This document shows, one piece after another, positions 7,211-13,514 of a stretch of 13,651 nucleotides of DNA. Each line of letters begins with the position of its first letter. The first letter of the stretch is position 1. Below the pieces are notes generated by a model. That model did not search any database. It had not been told where the DNA came from and saw only the letters and a list, made by a program, of their open reading frames with translations. Source of the stretch: JBJXDT01 sp046153505 (lineage in GTDB: Bacteria > Pseudomonadota > Gammaproteobacteria > Burkholderiales > Methylophilaceae); NCBI GenBank assembly GCA_046153505.1, contig JBJXDT010000003.1, forward strand, positions 1 through 13,651, in the 5' to 3' direction. The position numbers and the translations under genes are program-made.

Positions 7211-7545
7211 TCGTCGTCATGGTCATGATGGCGCCAGTGACGCTCACCATGGTCATCATCGTGCCCTCGGCCTCCCCAACCACGATGACCGCCATTCCAG
7301 TAGCCAAATGAGGCCTGTGGCGCATAATAAACTGGTGGCGCTGGTTGGTAATAATAAGTCCTAGGTGCACCATAGTAATATACGGGCGGATTTGGGTAAT
7401 AAGTCACCGCAGGTGGCTGATATGGCTGGTAGTAATATGGCGTACCAATATTCAATCCAAAGCTAAATGAATCGTGTGCTTGTGCATTTGAAATGCTAGC
7501 CACTCCAATGGCCAGTGTTGCAAAAACTAACCGTAAAATTTTCAT
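7207..7545 (-). CDS. Small exported Tyr/Pro-rich protein with His/Asp-rich tail
   Basis: 112 residues of unknown function. Residues 1-23 form a signal peptide with an AQA cleavage site before His24. The mature start (DSFSFGLNIG) leads into a Tyr/Pro repeat region (about 35-76) with the recurring unit xxYYYxxPxPP (PYYYQP, VTYYPNPP, VYYYGAP, TYYYQPAPP, VYYAPQ). A Gly/Trp-rich linker follows, then a tail (87-112) with seven His and eight Asp residues (HDDDH, RHHDHDDD). The tail could bind divalent metal; that is inference from composition. Similar short repeat proteins occur in many proteobacterial exported proteomes without assigned function. The ribosome site is excellent (AGGAGGAG, 7549-7556 on the minus strand) and the start is ATG at 7543-7545. 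A Fur-like palindrome overlaps its probable promoter. It breaks the pncC-recA neighbourhood. Confidence 0.8.
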   Translation of the reverse strand: MKILRLVFATLAIGVASISNAQAHDSFSFGLNIGTPYYYQPYQPPAVTYYPNPPVYYYGAPRTYYYQPAPPVYYAPQASFGYWNGGHRGWGGRGHDDDHGERHWRHHDHDDD

Positions 7546-7618
7546 ACTCTCCTCCTATCAAAAAACACATCGTAGGTAATCATTCAACGTCTGTTTAGAC
7601 AATCGGTTTACGGTATTT

Positions 7619-7637
7619 ACTCATGATAATCATTAAA
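7619..7637. promoter_or_regulatory. Fur-box-like palindrome
   Basis: This 19-base site has the perfect core ATGATAATCAT and matches 14 of 19 positions of the classical E. coli Fur box (GATAATGATAATCATTATC) by my hand count. A second weaker half-site, GGTAATCATTC, lies nearby at 7575-7585. The palindrome would sit just downstream of the -10 of the leftward promoter proposed for the Tyr/His-rich gene, a normal place for repression. It is also upstream of recA, but too far from the proposed recA promoter to block it. Whether the local regulator is Fur or a relative cannot be decided here. Confidence 0.5.
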
Positions 7638-7665
7638 ATATAAGCCTTGTATCGCTTACCTTAAA
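7637..7665 (-). promoter_or_regulatory. Candidate promoter of the Tyr/His-rich gene
   Basis: Read leftward: TTTAAG (-35, 7660-7665), a 17-base spacer, and TATATT (-10, 7637-7642). The -10 matches the sigma-70 consensus at 5 of 6 positions and the -35 at 3 of 6. Transcription would start near 7630, inside the Fur-like palindrome. The site is found by eye only. Confidence 0.35.
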
Positions 7666-7684
7666 CCTCAATTTATGGAATAAT
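7656..7684 (+). promoter_or_regulatory. Candidate recA promoter
   Basis: TTACCT (-35, 7656-7661), a 17-base spacer, and AATAAT (-10, 7679-7684). The -10 is good (5 of 6) and the -35 weak (3 of 6). It would start transcription about 35 bases upstream of the recA ATG. No CTGT-N8-ACAG LexA operator is visible around it. Confidence 0.35.
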
Positions 7685-7726
7685 TACACGCTTGAATTAA
7701 GCACCTAAAACTAAAGGCAAAAACAC

Positions 7727-8755
7727 ATGGATGACAATAAAAGCAAGGCGCTAGCTGCCGCATTAGCTCAGATTGAAAAGCAATTTGGCAAAGGCTCTAT
7801 TATGAAAATGGGTGATGCCGCAATTGGTGAAGACATCCAAGCTGTTTCAACGGGCTCTCTTGGTTTAGATATTGCGCTTGGCATCGGCGGCTTGCCGCGC
7901 GGCCGTGTGATTGAAATATATGGTCCTGAATCATCAGGTAAAACCACGCTCACCTTATCTGTAATTGCAGAAATGCAAAAAGCAGGTGGAGTTGCCGCAT
8001 TTATCGATGCAGAACATGCACTAGATCCACAATATGCAGCAAAATTAGGCGTTAACGTGCCTGAGTTACTAATCAGTCAGCCAGACACAGGTGAACAAGC
8101 ACTTGAAATTGTGGATATGCTAGTACGCTCAGGCTCTGTCGATATTGTGGTGGTGGACTCGGTAGCTGCTTTAACCCCTAGAGCTGAAATTGAAGGCGAA
8201 ATGGGTGACTCACACATGGGCTTGCAAGCGCGTTTAATGAGCCAAGCCTTACGTAAACTCACAGGCAATATTAAGCGTACTAATACCATGGTGATTTTTA
8301 TTAACCAAATCCGCATGAAAATTGGTGTGATGTTTGGCAATCCAGAAACTACTACAGGTGGTAACGCTCTAAAATTCTACGCTTCTGTGCGCCTAGATAT
8401 TCGTCGTACTGGCGCGATTAAAAAGGGTGACGAAGTGATTGGCTCTGAAACACGCGTAAAAGTCATTAAAAACAAAGTTGCGCCGCCTTTCAAACAAGCT
8501 GAATTTGATATTTTGTATGGTGAAGGTATTTCGCGTGAAGGTGAAATTATCGAGCTAGGTGCTAACCTTAAGTTGGTTGAAAAAGCGGGCGCTTGGTATA
8601 GCTACAATGGCGAAAAAATAGGCCAAGGCAAAGACAATGCACGTGAGTATTTGAAAGAAAATCCAAAAATTGCCAACGAAATTGACGCAAAAATCCGCGC
8701 AAACGGCAAAGTTCTCGCCGAGGTAATGACTGCGCCAAGAGGTGAAGACGAATAA
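7727..8755 (+). CDS. recA: RecA recombinase
   Basis: 342 residues (E. coli 353; the difference is at the variable acidic C-terminus). It forms the ATP-dependent filament on single-stranded DNA for homologous recombination and triggers LexA self-cleavage. Walker A is GPESSGKTT (65-73). The catalytic Glu is Glu95 in DAEHALD, and Walker B is VVVDSVAAL (140-148). DNA-binding loop L1 (about 156-164, EMGDSHMGL) and loop L2 (about 194-209, with GNPETTTGG) are intact. The N-terminal oligomerisation helix and the short acidic tail (RGEDE) are normal. The start is ATG at 7727 with AAAGG about 10 bases upstream. Its last codons contain the ribosome site used by recX, and its TAA stop overlaps the presumed recX start by two bases. 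Confidence 0.99.
   Translation: MDDNKSKALAAALAQIEKQFGKGSIMKMGDAAIGEDIQAVSTGSLGLDIALGIGGLPRGRVIEIYGPESSGKTTLTLSVIAEMQKAGGVAAFIDAEHALDPQYAAKLGVNVPELLISQPDTGEQALEIVDMLVRSGSVDIVVVDSVAALTPRAEIEGEMGDSHMGLQARLMSQALRKLTGNIKRTNTMVIFINQIRMKIGVMFGNPETTTGGNALKFYASVRLDIRRTGAIKKGDEVIGSETRVKVIKNKVAPPFKQAEFDILYGEGISREGEIIELGANLKLVEKAGAWYSYNGEKIGQGKDNAREYLKENPKIANEIDAKIRANGKVLAEVMTAPRGEDE
8739..8754 (+). promoter_or_regulatory. recX ribosome binding site and presumed AUA start
   Basis: GAGGTGA (8739-8745) is a seven-base match to the anti-Shine-Dalgarno complement, followed by a 6-base gap and then ATA at 8752-8754. It lies at the very end of recA. This is where an ATGA stop/start overlap would be expected; here the four bases are ATAA. 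The site decides the recX start because no ATG, GTG or TTG exists in frame before 8977. Confidence 0.6.
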
Positions 8756-9210
8756 AAAGCTTTCAGCCAAAAACACTGCGTCAGCGCGCATTAGAGTATT
8801 TAGGCAAGCGCGAATATTCCTACCATGAGCTAGGTCAAAAACTTAAATCATATGCAGAAGAAACCGACGATATTGCTGCGCTGCTAGAAGATTTTAAAAC
8901 GCGTGGCTGGCTTTCTGATAAGCGCTTCACAGACCAGCTTGTACATGCGCGCGCAAGCAAATTTGGTAGTGCAAAAGTGGCTAATGAGTTGCGCGAGAAA
9001 GGCATTGCGGAAGATTTGGTGCGCAATGCGGTTGAAAAAGTAAAGGAAAATGAGCTGGAAAATGCGCTTGAAGTTTGGCGTAAAAAATTCAAAAAACCTG
9101 CCAGCAATCGCGACGAATGGGCAAGGCAGGCAAGATTTTTACAAAGTCGTGGATTTGGCTTTGATATCATTAAAAAAGTGTTAAATACTAAAGTAGAAGA
9201 TGACGATTAG
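8752..9210 (+). CDS. recX: RecX, regulator of RecA, with non-standard start codon
   Basis: 152 residues if started at ATA 8752, fitting the family (E. coli 166). RecX binds RecA filaments and limits or remodels their activity. The N-terminal module reads LRQRALEYLGKREYSYHELGQKL, then ALLEDFKTRGWLSDKRFTDQLV, followed by KFGSAKVANELREKGI and, at the end, RQARFLQSRGFGFDIIKKVL. These are the tandem three-helix repeats of RecX. The frame opens after TGA at 8743-8745, and no standard start codon occurs until GTG 8977, which would remove about half the protein. ATA at 8752, overlapping the recA stop behind GAGGTGA, is the best candidate; CTG 8776 is a weaker one. The gene overlaps alaS by 11 bases. 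The protein identity is sure and the start is inferred. Confidence 0.88.
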   Translation: MKSFQPKTLRQRALEYLGKREYSYHELGQKLKSYAEETDDIAALLEDFKTRGWLSDKRFTDQLVHARASKFGSAKVANELREKGIAEDLVRNAVEKVKENELENALEVWRKKFKKPASNRDEWARQARFLQSRGFGFDIIKKVLNTKVEDDD

Positions 9211-11833
9211 CTTAAGTGAAAACCCCTCAAGCAACGAGATCCGCAAAGCGTTTCTCGATTTTTTTGCGTCTAAGGGCCACGAAATTGTTGCTTCTAGCTC
9301 ATTAGTCCCACATGGCGACCCTACACTGCTATTTACCAATGCAGGGATGAATCAATTTAAAGATGTGTTTTTAGGCTTTGACAAACGCCCATATAGTCGC
9401 GCGACAACTAGCCAAAAATGCGTGCGTGCTGGCGGCAAACATAATGACTTAGAAAACGTCGGCTATACCGCACGTCATCACACATTTTTTGAGATGTTAG
9501 GTAACTTCAGTTTTGGTGACTACTTCAAAGAAGATGCCATCAGCTATGCGTGGGAGTTACTAACTGATGTATTTAAGTTGCCAAAGGATAAGCTCACGGT
9601 AACCGTATATGCAGACGATGCCGAAGCTTACGATATCTGGAATAAAAAAATTGGTGTACCTGCTGAAAGGATCATTCGCATTGGCGACAACAAAGGTGCA
9701 CGTTATGCCTCAGATAACTTCTGGATGATGGGCGACACTGGACCTTGCGGTCCTTGTACCGAGATATTCTATGACCATGGTGAGCATATCCCTGGCGGTC
9801 CACCAGGCAGCCCAAATGAAGATGGTGATCGCTTTATTGAAATTTGGAACAACGTATTCATGCAGTTTAACCGCGATGAAGCCGGTGTAATGCATAAATT
9901 ACCAAAACCAAGTGTAGACACTGGTATGGGCTTGGAGCGCATTTCCGCAGTACTTCAACATGTGCATGCAAATTACGAAATTGATATTTTCACTACCTTA
10001 ATCGCCGCCGCCGCACGCGAAACAAATACGGCAGATTTAAGTAGCCCAAGCTTAAAAGTGTTAGCTGACCATATTCGCGCATGTTCATTCTTGATTGCTG
10101 ATGGGGTAATTCCTGGCAATGAAGGTCGCGGCTATGTATTACGCCGCATTATTCGCCGCGCCATTCGACATGGTTACAAATTAGGAGCACGAAAAGCTTT
10201 CTTTCACAATATGGTGGCTGATCTTGCAGGTGAGATGGGTGGCGCATACCCTGAACTAATTACAGAGCAAACTCGCATCACCAACACACTCAAACTGGAA
10301 GAAGATCGTTTCTTTGAAACTATTGAAAATGGCATGGTAATTTTGGAAACGGAGCTTGCGAACAAACCTGTTGTATTTAATGGGGATTTAGCATTCAAGC
10401 TGCATGACACATTTGGCTTTCCACTCGATTTAACCGCTGATATATGCCGTGAGCGCAATGTAACTGTGGATACCGCTGGCTTTAATGCCGCAATGGCGCG
10501 CCAAAAAGACCAAGCACGTGCCGCAGGCAAATTCAAAATGGCGGCAAACCTTGAATACAACGGTGCTAGCACAGACTTTAAAGGGTACGACACTTTAGAA
10601 ACAACCGCCAAAGTACTTGCACTTTATAAAGACAGTTCGCCTATTAATACGCTAAACGAAGGCGAGCAAGGCGTTGTTGTATTGGATACAACCCCATTCT
10701 ACGCCGAGTCTGGTGGTCAAATTGGTGACAATGGTGTGCTTAAGAGTGAAAATGGCATTTTTGAAGTGGATGATACACAAAAAATTCAAGCCACTGTTTT
10801 TGGACATCATGGCGTATTGAAAACTGGGACACTATCCGTTGGAGATGCAGTAAAAGCCAATGTCGATATGATTTCACGTGCTGCTAGCATGCGCAATCAC
10901 TCTGCCACCCACTTGATGCACAAGGCTTTAAGAGAAGTATTAGGAACACATGTGGAACAAAAAGGCAGTCTAGTCGATACTGAAAAAACCCGTTTTGACT
11001 TTGTTCATAATGCTCCGATGACAGATGATGAAATCACTAAAGTAGAAGCAATTGTAAATGCGGAAATTTTAAATAATGCGGTTACTCAAGCTAGGCTAAT
11101 GGGAATTGAAGAAGCCAAAACAACCGGTGCCATGATGCTATTTGGTGAGAAATATGGCGATATCGTGCGTGTGCTTGATATCGGTAGCACAACAGAACTT
11201 TGCGGTGGCACGCATGTGAGCCGAACTGGCGATATTGGCCTATTTAAAATATATGCTGAAAGTGGCGTGGCAGCAGGTGTTCGCCGAGTTGAAGCTACTA
11301 CTGGAAATGGCGCATTAAAATTGATTAATGGGCAACAAGCATTAATCTCACAATTATCTCAAGAATTAAAAGCACCAAGTGGCGAACTAGTTAACAAGAT
11401 CTCTCAATTGTCTGAGCATGCAAAACTACTTGAAAAAGAATTGGCGCGATTAAAATCCAAACTTGCAAGCGGCCAAGGCGATGATTTAGTGATTAAAGCT
11501 ATTGATATTGGCGGTGTAAAAGTACTTGCAGCGACGCTTGAGGGGGCAGATGCGAATGCGCTTCGCGAGACCATGGACAAACTAAAAGATAAACTTAAAT
11601 CCGCTGCGATAGTCTTAGCAAGCACTAATGATGGCAAGGTAAGTTTAGCCGCAGGTGTTACACCAGATTTAATCAGCAAAATTAAAGCTGGCGATTTGGT
11701 CAATCATGTCGCATCACAAGTGGGCGGTAAGGGTGGAGGCAAGCCCGATATGGCGATGGCGGGCGGCACTGATGCGAGCCAATTGCCAAAAGCACTAGCT
11801 AGCGTAAATGACTGGATTAAGAGCAAACTTTAA
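9200..11833 (+). CDS. alaS: AlaRS, alanyl-tRNA synthetase
   Basis: 877 residues (E. coli 876). It charges tRNA-Ala and edits mischarged Ser and Gly. The class II catalytic core shows SSSLVPHGDPTLLFTNAGMN near residues 31-51, then TSQKCVRAGGKHNDLENVG and TFFEMLGNFSFGDYF, and motif 3 VDTGMGLERIS from residue 239. The editing domain has HSATH (His567 and His571) and CGGTH (Cys668 and His672), the four zinc ligands, matching E. coli numbering within two residues. The C-terminal oligomerisation/C-Ala domain ends with GGKGGGKPDMAMAGG. The start is ATG at 9200 inside the end of recX, so it is probably coupled to recX translation. lysC follows after 24 bases. Nothing is missing or odd. Confidence 0.99.
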   Translation: MTISLSENPSSNEIRKAFLDFFASKGHEIVASSSLVPHGDPTLLFTNAGMNQFKDVFLGFDKRPYSRATTSQKCVRAGGKHNDLENVGYTARHHTFFEMLGNFSFGDYFKEDAISYAWELLTDVFKLPKDKLTVTVYADDAEAYDIWNKKIGVPAERIIRIGDNKGARYASDNFWMMGDTGPCGPCTEIFYDHGEHIPGGPPGSPNEDGDRFIEIWNNVFMQFNRDEAGVMHKLPKPSVDTGMGLERISAVLQHVHANYEIDIFTTLIAAAARETNTADLSSPSLKVLADHIRACSFLIADGVIPGNEGRGYVLRRIIRRAIRHGYKLGARKAFFHNMVADLAGEMGGAYPELITEQTRITNTLKLEEDRFFETIENGMVILETELANKPVVFNGDLAFKLHDTFGFPLDLTADICRERNVTVDTAGFNAAMARQKDQARAAGKFKMAANLEYNGASTDFKGYDTLETTAKVLALYKDSSPINTLNEGEQGVVVLDTTPFYAESGGQIGDNGVLKSENGIFEVDDTQKIQATVFGHHGVLKTGTLSVGDAVKANVDMISRAASMRNHSATHLMHKALREVLGTHVEQKGSLVDTEKTRFDFVHNAPMTDDEITKVEAIVNAEILNNAVTQARLMGIEEAKTTGAMMLFGEKYGDIVRVLDIGSTTELCGGTHVSRTGDIGLFKIYAESGVAAGVRRVEATTGNGALKLINGQQALISQLSQELKAPSGELVNKISQLSEHAKLLEKELARLKSKLASGQGDDLVIKAIDIGGVKVLAATLEGADANALRETMDKLKDKLKSAAIVLASTNDGKVSLAAGVTPDLISKIKAGDLVNHVASQVGGKGGGKPDMAMAGGTDASQLPKALASVNDWIKSKL

Positions 11834-11857
11834 AATTAAGGTTATTAAAAAGACAAA

Positions 11858-13090
11858 ATGGCATTGATAGTACAAAAATACGGTGGGACATCAGTTGCGA
11901 ATCCCGAAAGAATTCGGAATGTGGCAAGACGCGTAGCACGTTATAAGGCTATGGGTCATCAGATAGTCGTGGTCGTTTCCGCCATGTCAGGCGAAACTAA
12001 TAAACTCATCGCGCTCGCAAAAGATCTTATGTCCGAACCTGATCCGCGCGAGTTAGACGTGATTGTGTCAACTGGCGAGCAGGTGACCATAGGACTGACA
12101 ACTTTGGCGCTTTTAGAACTTGGCATTAAGGCCAAAAGTTACACTGGTGGGCAGGTGAAGATTTTAACCGATAACGCACATGGCAAAGCGCGCATTCTAG
12201 ACATTGATGAGCACAACCTTAAGCAAGATTTAAATGATGGCTACGTGGTGGTGGTTGCTGGCTTTCAAGGTGCTGACGAGCACGGCAACATCACCACACT
12301 TGGTCGTGGTGGATCAGACACCACAGGCGTCGCCCTTGCTGCCGCTTTGAAGGCAGAAGAATGTCAAATTTATACCGACGTGGATGGCGTATACACAACC
12401 GACCCACGCGTGGTGCCGGAAGCACGACGATTAGACAAAATCACTTTTGAAGAAATGCTGGAACTCGCCTCACAGGGCAGCAAAGTATTGCAAATACGCT
12501 CAGTTGAATTTGCTGGTAAATATAAAGTTAAATTACGTGTGCTTTCCAGTTTTGAAGATGAAGGTGACGGCACATTGATTACATTCGAAGAAGACAAGGA
12601 TGATAGTATGGAAGAACCCATTATTTCTGGCATCGCGTTTAATCGCGACGAGGCCAAAATCACAGTACTCGGTGTGGCAGATAAGCCAGGTATTGCCTAC
12701 CAAATTTTAGGGCCAATCGCCGATGCGAACATTGATGTAGACATGATTATTCAAAATCAAGGCGCAGACGGTTCCACTGATTTCACGTTTACTGTGCATA
12801 AAAATGAAATGAGCAAAGCCTTAGGTATTTTGCACGATAAAGTTCAAGGGCATATTCAAGCAAGAGAAATTAGCGGCAATGATAAAATTGCCAAAGTATC
12901 TGTCGTAGGTGTCGGTATGCGCTCGCACGTGGGCATCGCCAGCCAAATGTTTCGCACATTGTCCGAAGAAGGAATTAACATTCAGATGATTTCCACCAGC
13001 GAAATTAAAATTGCGGTGGTGATTGATGAGAAGTACATGGAGCTTGCTGTGCGCGTGTTGCACAAAGCTTTTGAGCTAGAGGCCGCATAA
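11858..13090 (+). CDS. lysC: Aspartate kinase with two ACT domains
   Basis: 410 residues, the monofunctional alpha/beta type (C. glutamicum LysC 421). It phosphorylates L-aspartate, the first step to lysine, threonine, methionine and diaminopimelate. Kinase motifs: KYGGTSVA (7-14), STGEQVT (71-77), TTLGRGGSDTT (146-156) and YTDVDGVYTTDPR (172-184). Two ACT domains (about 265-340 and 345-410) carry the allosteric site, with NQGADGSTDFTFTV and ISTSEIKIAVVI; this arrangement is usually feedback-inhibited by lysine plus threonine. An internal in-frame start at Met251 probably yields a separate regulatory beta subunit. The start is ATG at 11858 with only a distant AAGG upstream. The 24-base gap after alaS suggests co-transcription, and the order alaS-lysC is also found in Pseudomonas. 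Confidence 0.97.
   Translation: MALIVQKYGGTSVANPERIRNVARRVARYKAMGHQIVVVVSAMSGETNKLIALAKDLMSEPDPRELDVIVSTGEQVTIGLTTLALLELGIKAKSYTGGQVKILTDNAHGKARILDIDEHNLKQDLNDGYVVVVAGFQGADEHGNITTLGRGGSDTTGVALAAALKAEECQIYTDVDGVYTTDPRVVPEARRLDKITFEEMLELASQGSKVLQIRSVEFAGKYKVKLRVLSSFEDEGDGTLITFEEDKDDSMEEPIISGIAFNRDEAKITVLGVADKPGIAYQILGPIADANIDVDMIIQNQGADGSTDFTFTVHKNEMSKALGILHDKVQGHIQAREISGNDKIAKVSVVGVGMRSHVGIASQMFRTLSEEGINIQMISTSEIKIAVVIDEKYMELAVRVLHKAFELEAA
12596..12610 (+). promoter_or_regulatory. Internal ribosome site and start for the aspartate kinase beta subunit
   Basis: AAGGA (12596-12600) lies 7 bases before ATG 12608-12610, in frame with lysC. Translation from it would give a 160-residue product beginning MEEPIISGIAF and holding only the two ACT domains. 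In C. glutamicum the beta subunit of the alpha2beta2 enzyme starts at the equivalent Met with a similar sequence (MEEAVLTGVA). Use of this start here is inferred from position and spacing. Confidence 0.6.
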
Positions 13091-13115
13091 CCCAGCTTTT
13101 AATTCATTGTACTGA

Positions 13116-13144
13116 TTGATTTTTAAAGGGGTTTCGCGTAGTAT
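13116..13144 (+). promoter_or_regulatory. Candidate promoter of tRNA-Ser
   Basis: TTGATT (13116-13121), a 17-base spacer, and TAGTAT (13139-13144), each 4 of 6 to sigma-70 consensus. A GC-rich stretch, CGCGCCC, follows the -10, as in stable-RNA promoters under stringent control. Transcription would begin about 20 bases before the tRNA. No hairpin terminator separates it from lysC, so read-through from lysC is also possible. Confidence 0.4.
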
Positions 13145-13170
13145 CGCGCCCTTGAAAGCAAGTAAAAAAC

Positions 13171-13264
13171 GGAGAGCTGGCCGAGTGGTCGAAGGCACTT
13201 CCCTGCTAAGGAAGCATACGGGCTTAAATCTGTATCGAGGGTTCGAATCCCTCGCTCTCCGCCA
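13171..13264 (+). tRNA. serV: tRNA-Ser(GCU)
   Basis: A complete class II tRNA with encoded CCA. The acceptor stem is GGAGAGC (13171-13177) with GCTCTCC (13254-13260), discriminator G 13261 and CCA 13262-13264. The D arm is GCC/GGC. The anticodon stem is CTTCC/GGAAG around the loop CTGCTAA, with anticodon GCT at 13205-13207, which reads AGC and AGU. The long variable arm pairs ATACGG with CTGTAT. The T arm is GAGGG-TTCGAAT-CCCTC. The same isoacceptor lies downstream of alaS in E. coli and Pseudomonas. The symbol follows E. coli usage and is a convention only. Confidence 0.97.
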
Positions 13265-13514
13265 ACCAGTCTTTAAATTCTCACTCTAATTTACATATTT
13301 CAAAGGAATGGCGCACAGCGCGGCCCTGGTGGGTACTCTGTCATTCTCTGTTTCGACATATTCTCTTATTCCAGAGAAATTACTCAATATTTTGGCTTTA
13401 TTCTCAGTACAAAATAAAAGTAGTCAAACATTGTGAGCTTTATGGCTCATGGGAAGTAAATACGCCTGATTTCGAGTCAGGCGTATTGTTATGACTGCTT
13501 GGTGACTTGTTACT
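13265..13514. other. Gene-free stretch between tRNA-Ser and recombinase
   Basis: These 250 bases are AT-rich and hold no gene I can support. A 42-codon reading frame (13308-13436) starts with ATG but its ribosome site abuts the start and the product resembles nothing I know. A weak inverted repeat, TTCTCTG/CAGAGAA, lies at 13344-13378 and a small TGAGC/GCTCA hairpin at 13434-13449. No repeat of the tRNA 3' end is seen. The only clear structure is the hairpin listed separately at 13459-13487. Confidence 0.6.
13459..13487. terminator. Hairpin, probable terminator of the recombinase gene
   Basis: Perfect 11-base arms, AATACGCCTGA (13459-13469) and TCAGGCGTATT (13477-13487), around a 7-base loop. 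It lies 27 bases beyond the stop of the leftward recombinase gene. Read leftward, it is followed by a short T-rich stretch (ATTTACTT), a weak U tract, so the terminator role is likely but not certain. Confidence 0.6.

Noticed and set aside
7546..7726. LexA (SOS) operator upstream of recA; CTGT at 7591 and a short GTCT-N4-AGAC palindrome at 7589-7600 drew attention.
   Set aside because: There is no CTGT-N8-ACAG arrangement; the bases after CTGT do not give ACAG at the right distance. A lineage-specific LexA motif could still exist, but I cannot support one.
8740..8760. Programmed frameshift fusing RecA to RecX.
   Set aside because: There is no slippery heptamer before the recA stop; the A run lies after it. 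RecA also ends with a normal acidic tail. A free-standing start with a good ribosome site explains the data better.
8977..9210. recX starting at GTG 8977 (77 residues).
   Set aside because: The frame carries clear RecX sequence for about 75 codons upstream, so this start would remove the N-terminal half of the protein.
11834..11857. Lysine riboswitch before lysC.
   Set aside because: Only 24 bases separate alaS and lysC, far too short for the element.
13344..13378. Inverted repeat TTCTCTG...CAGAGAA as a recombination site.
   Set aside because: Seven-base arms with a 21-base loop in AT-rich DNA can arise by chance, and there is no partner copy in the window to support an attachment site.
13308..13436. 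Small reading frame of 42 codons (MAHSAALVGTL...) after tRNA-Ser.
   Set aside because: The AAGGA stretch abuts the ATG without proper spacing, the product resembles nothing I recognise, and the region is otherwise non-coding in character.
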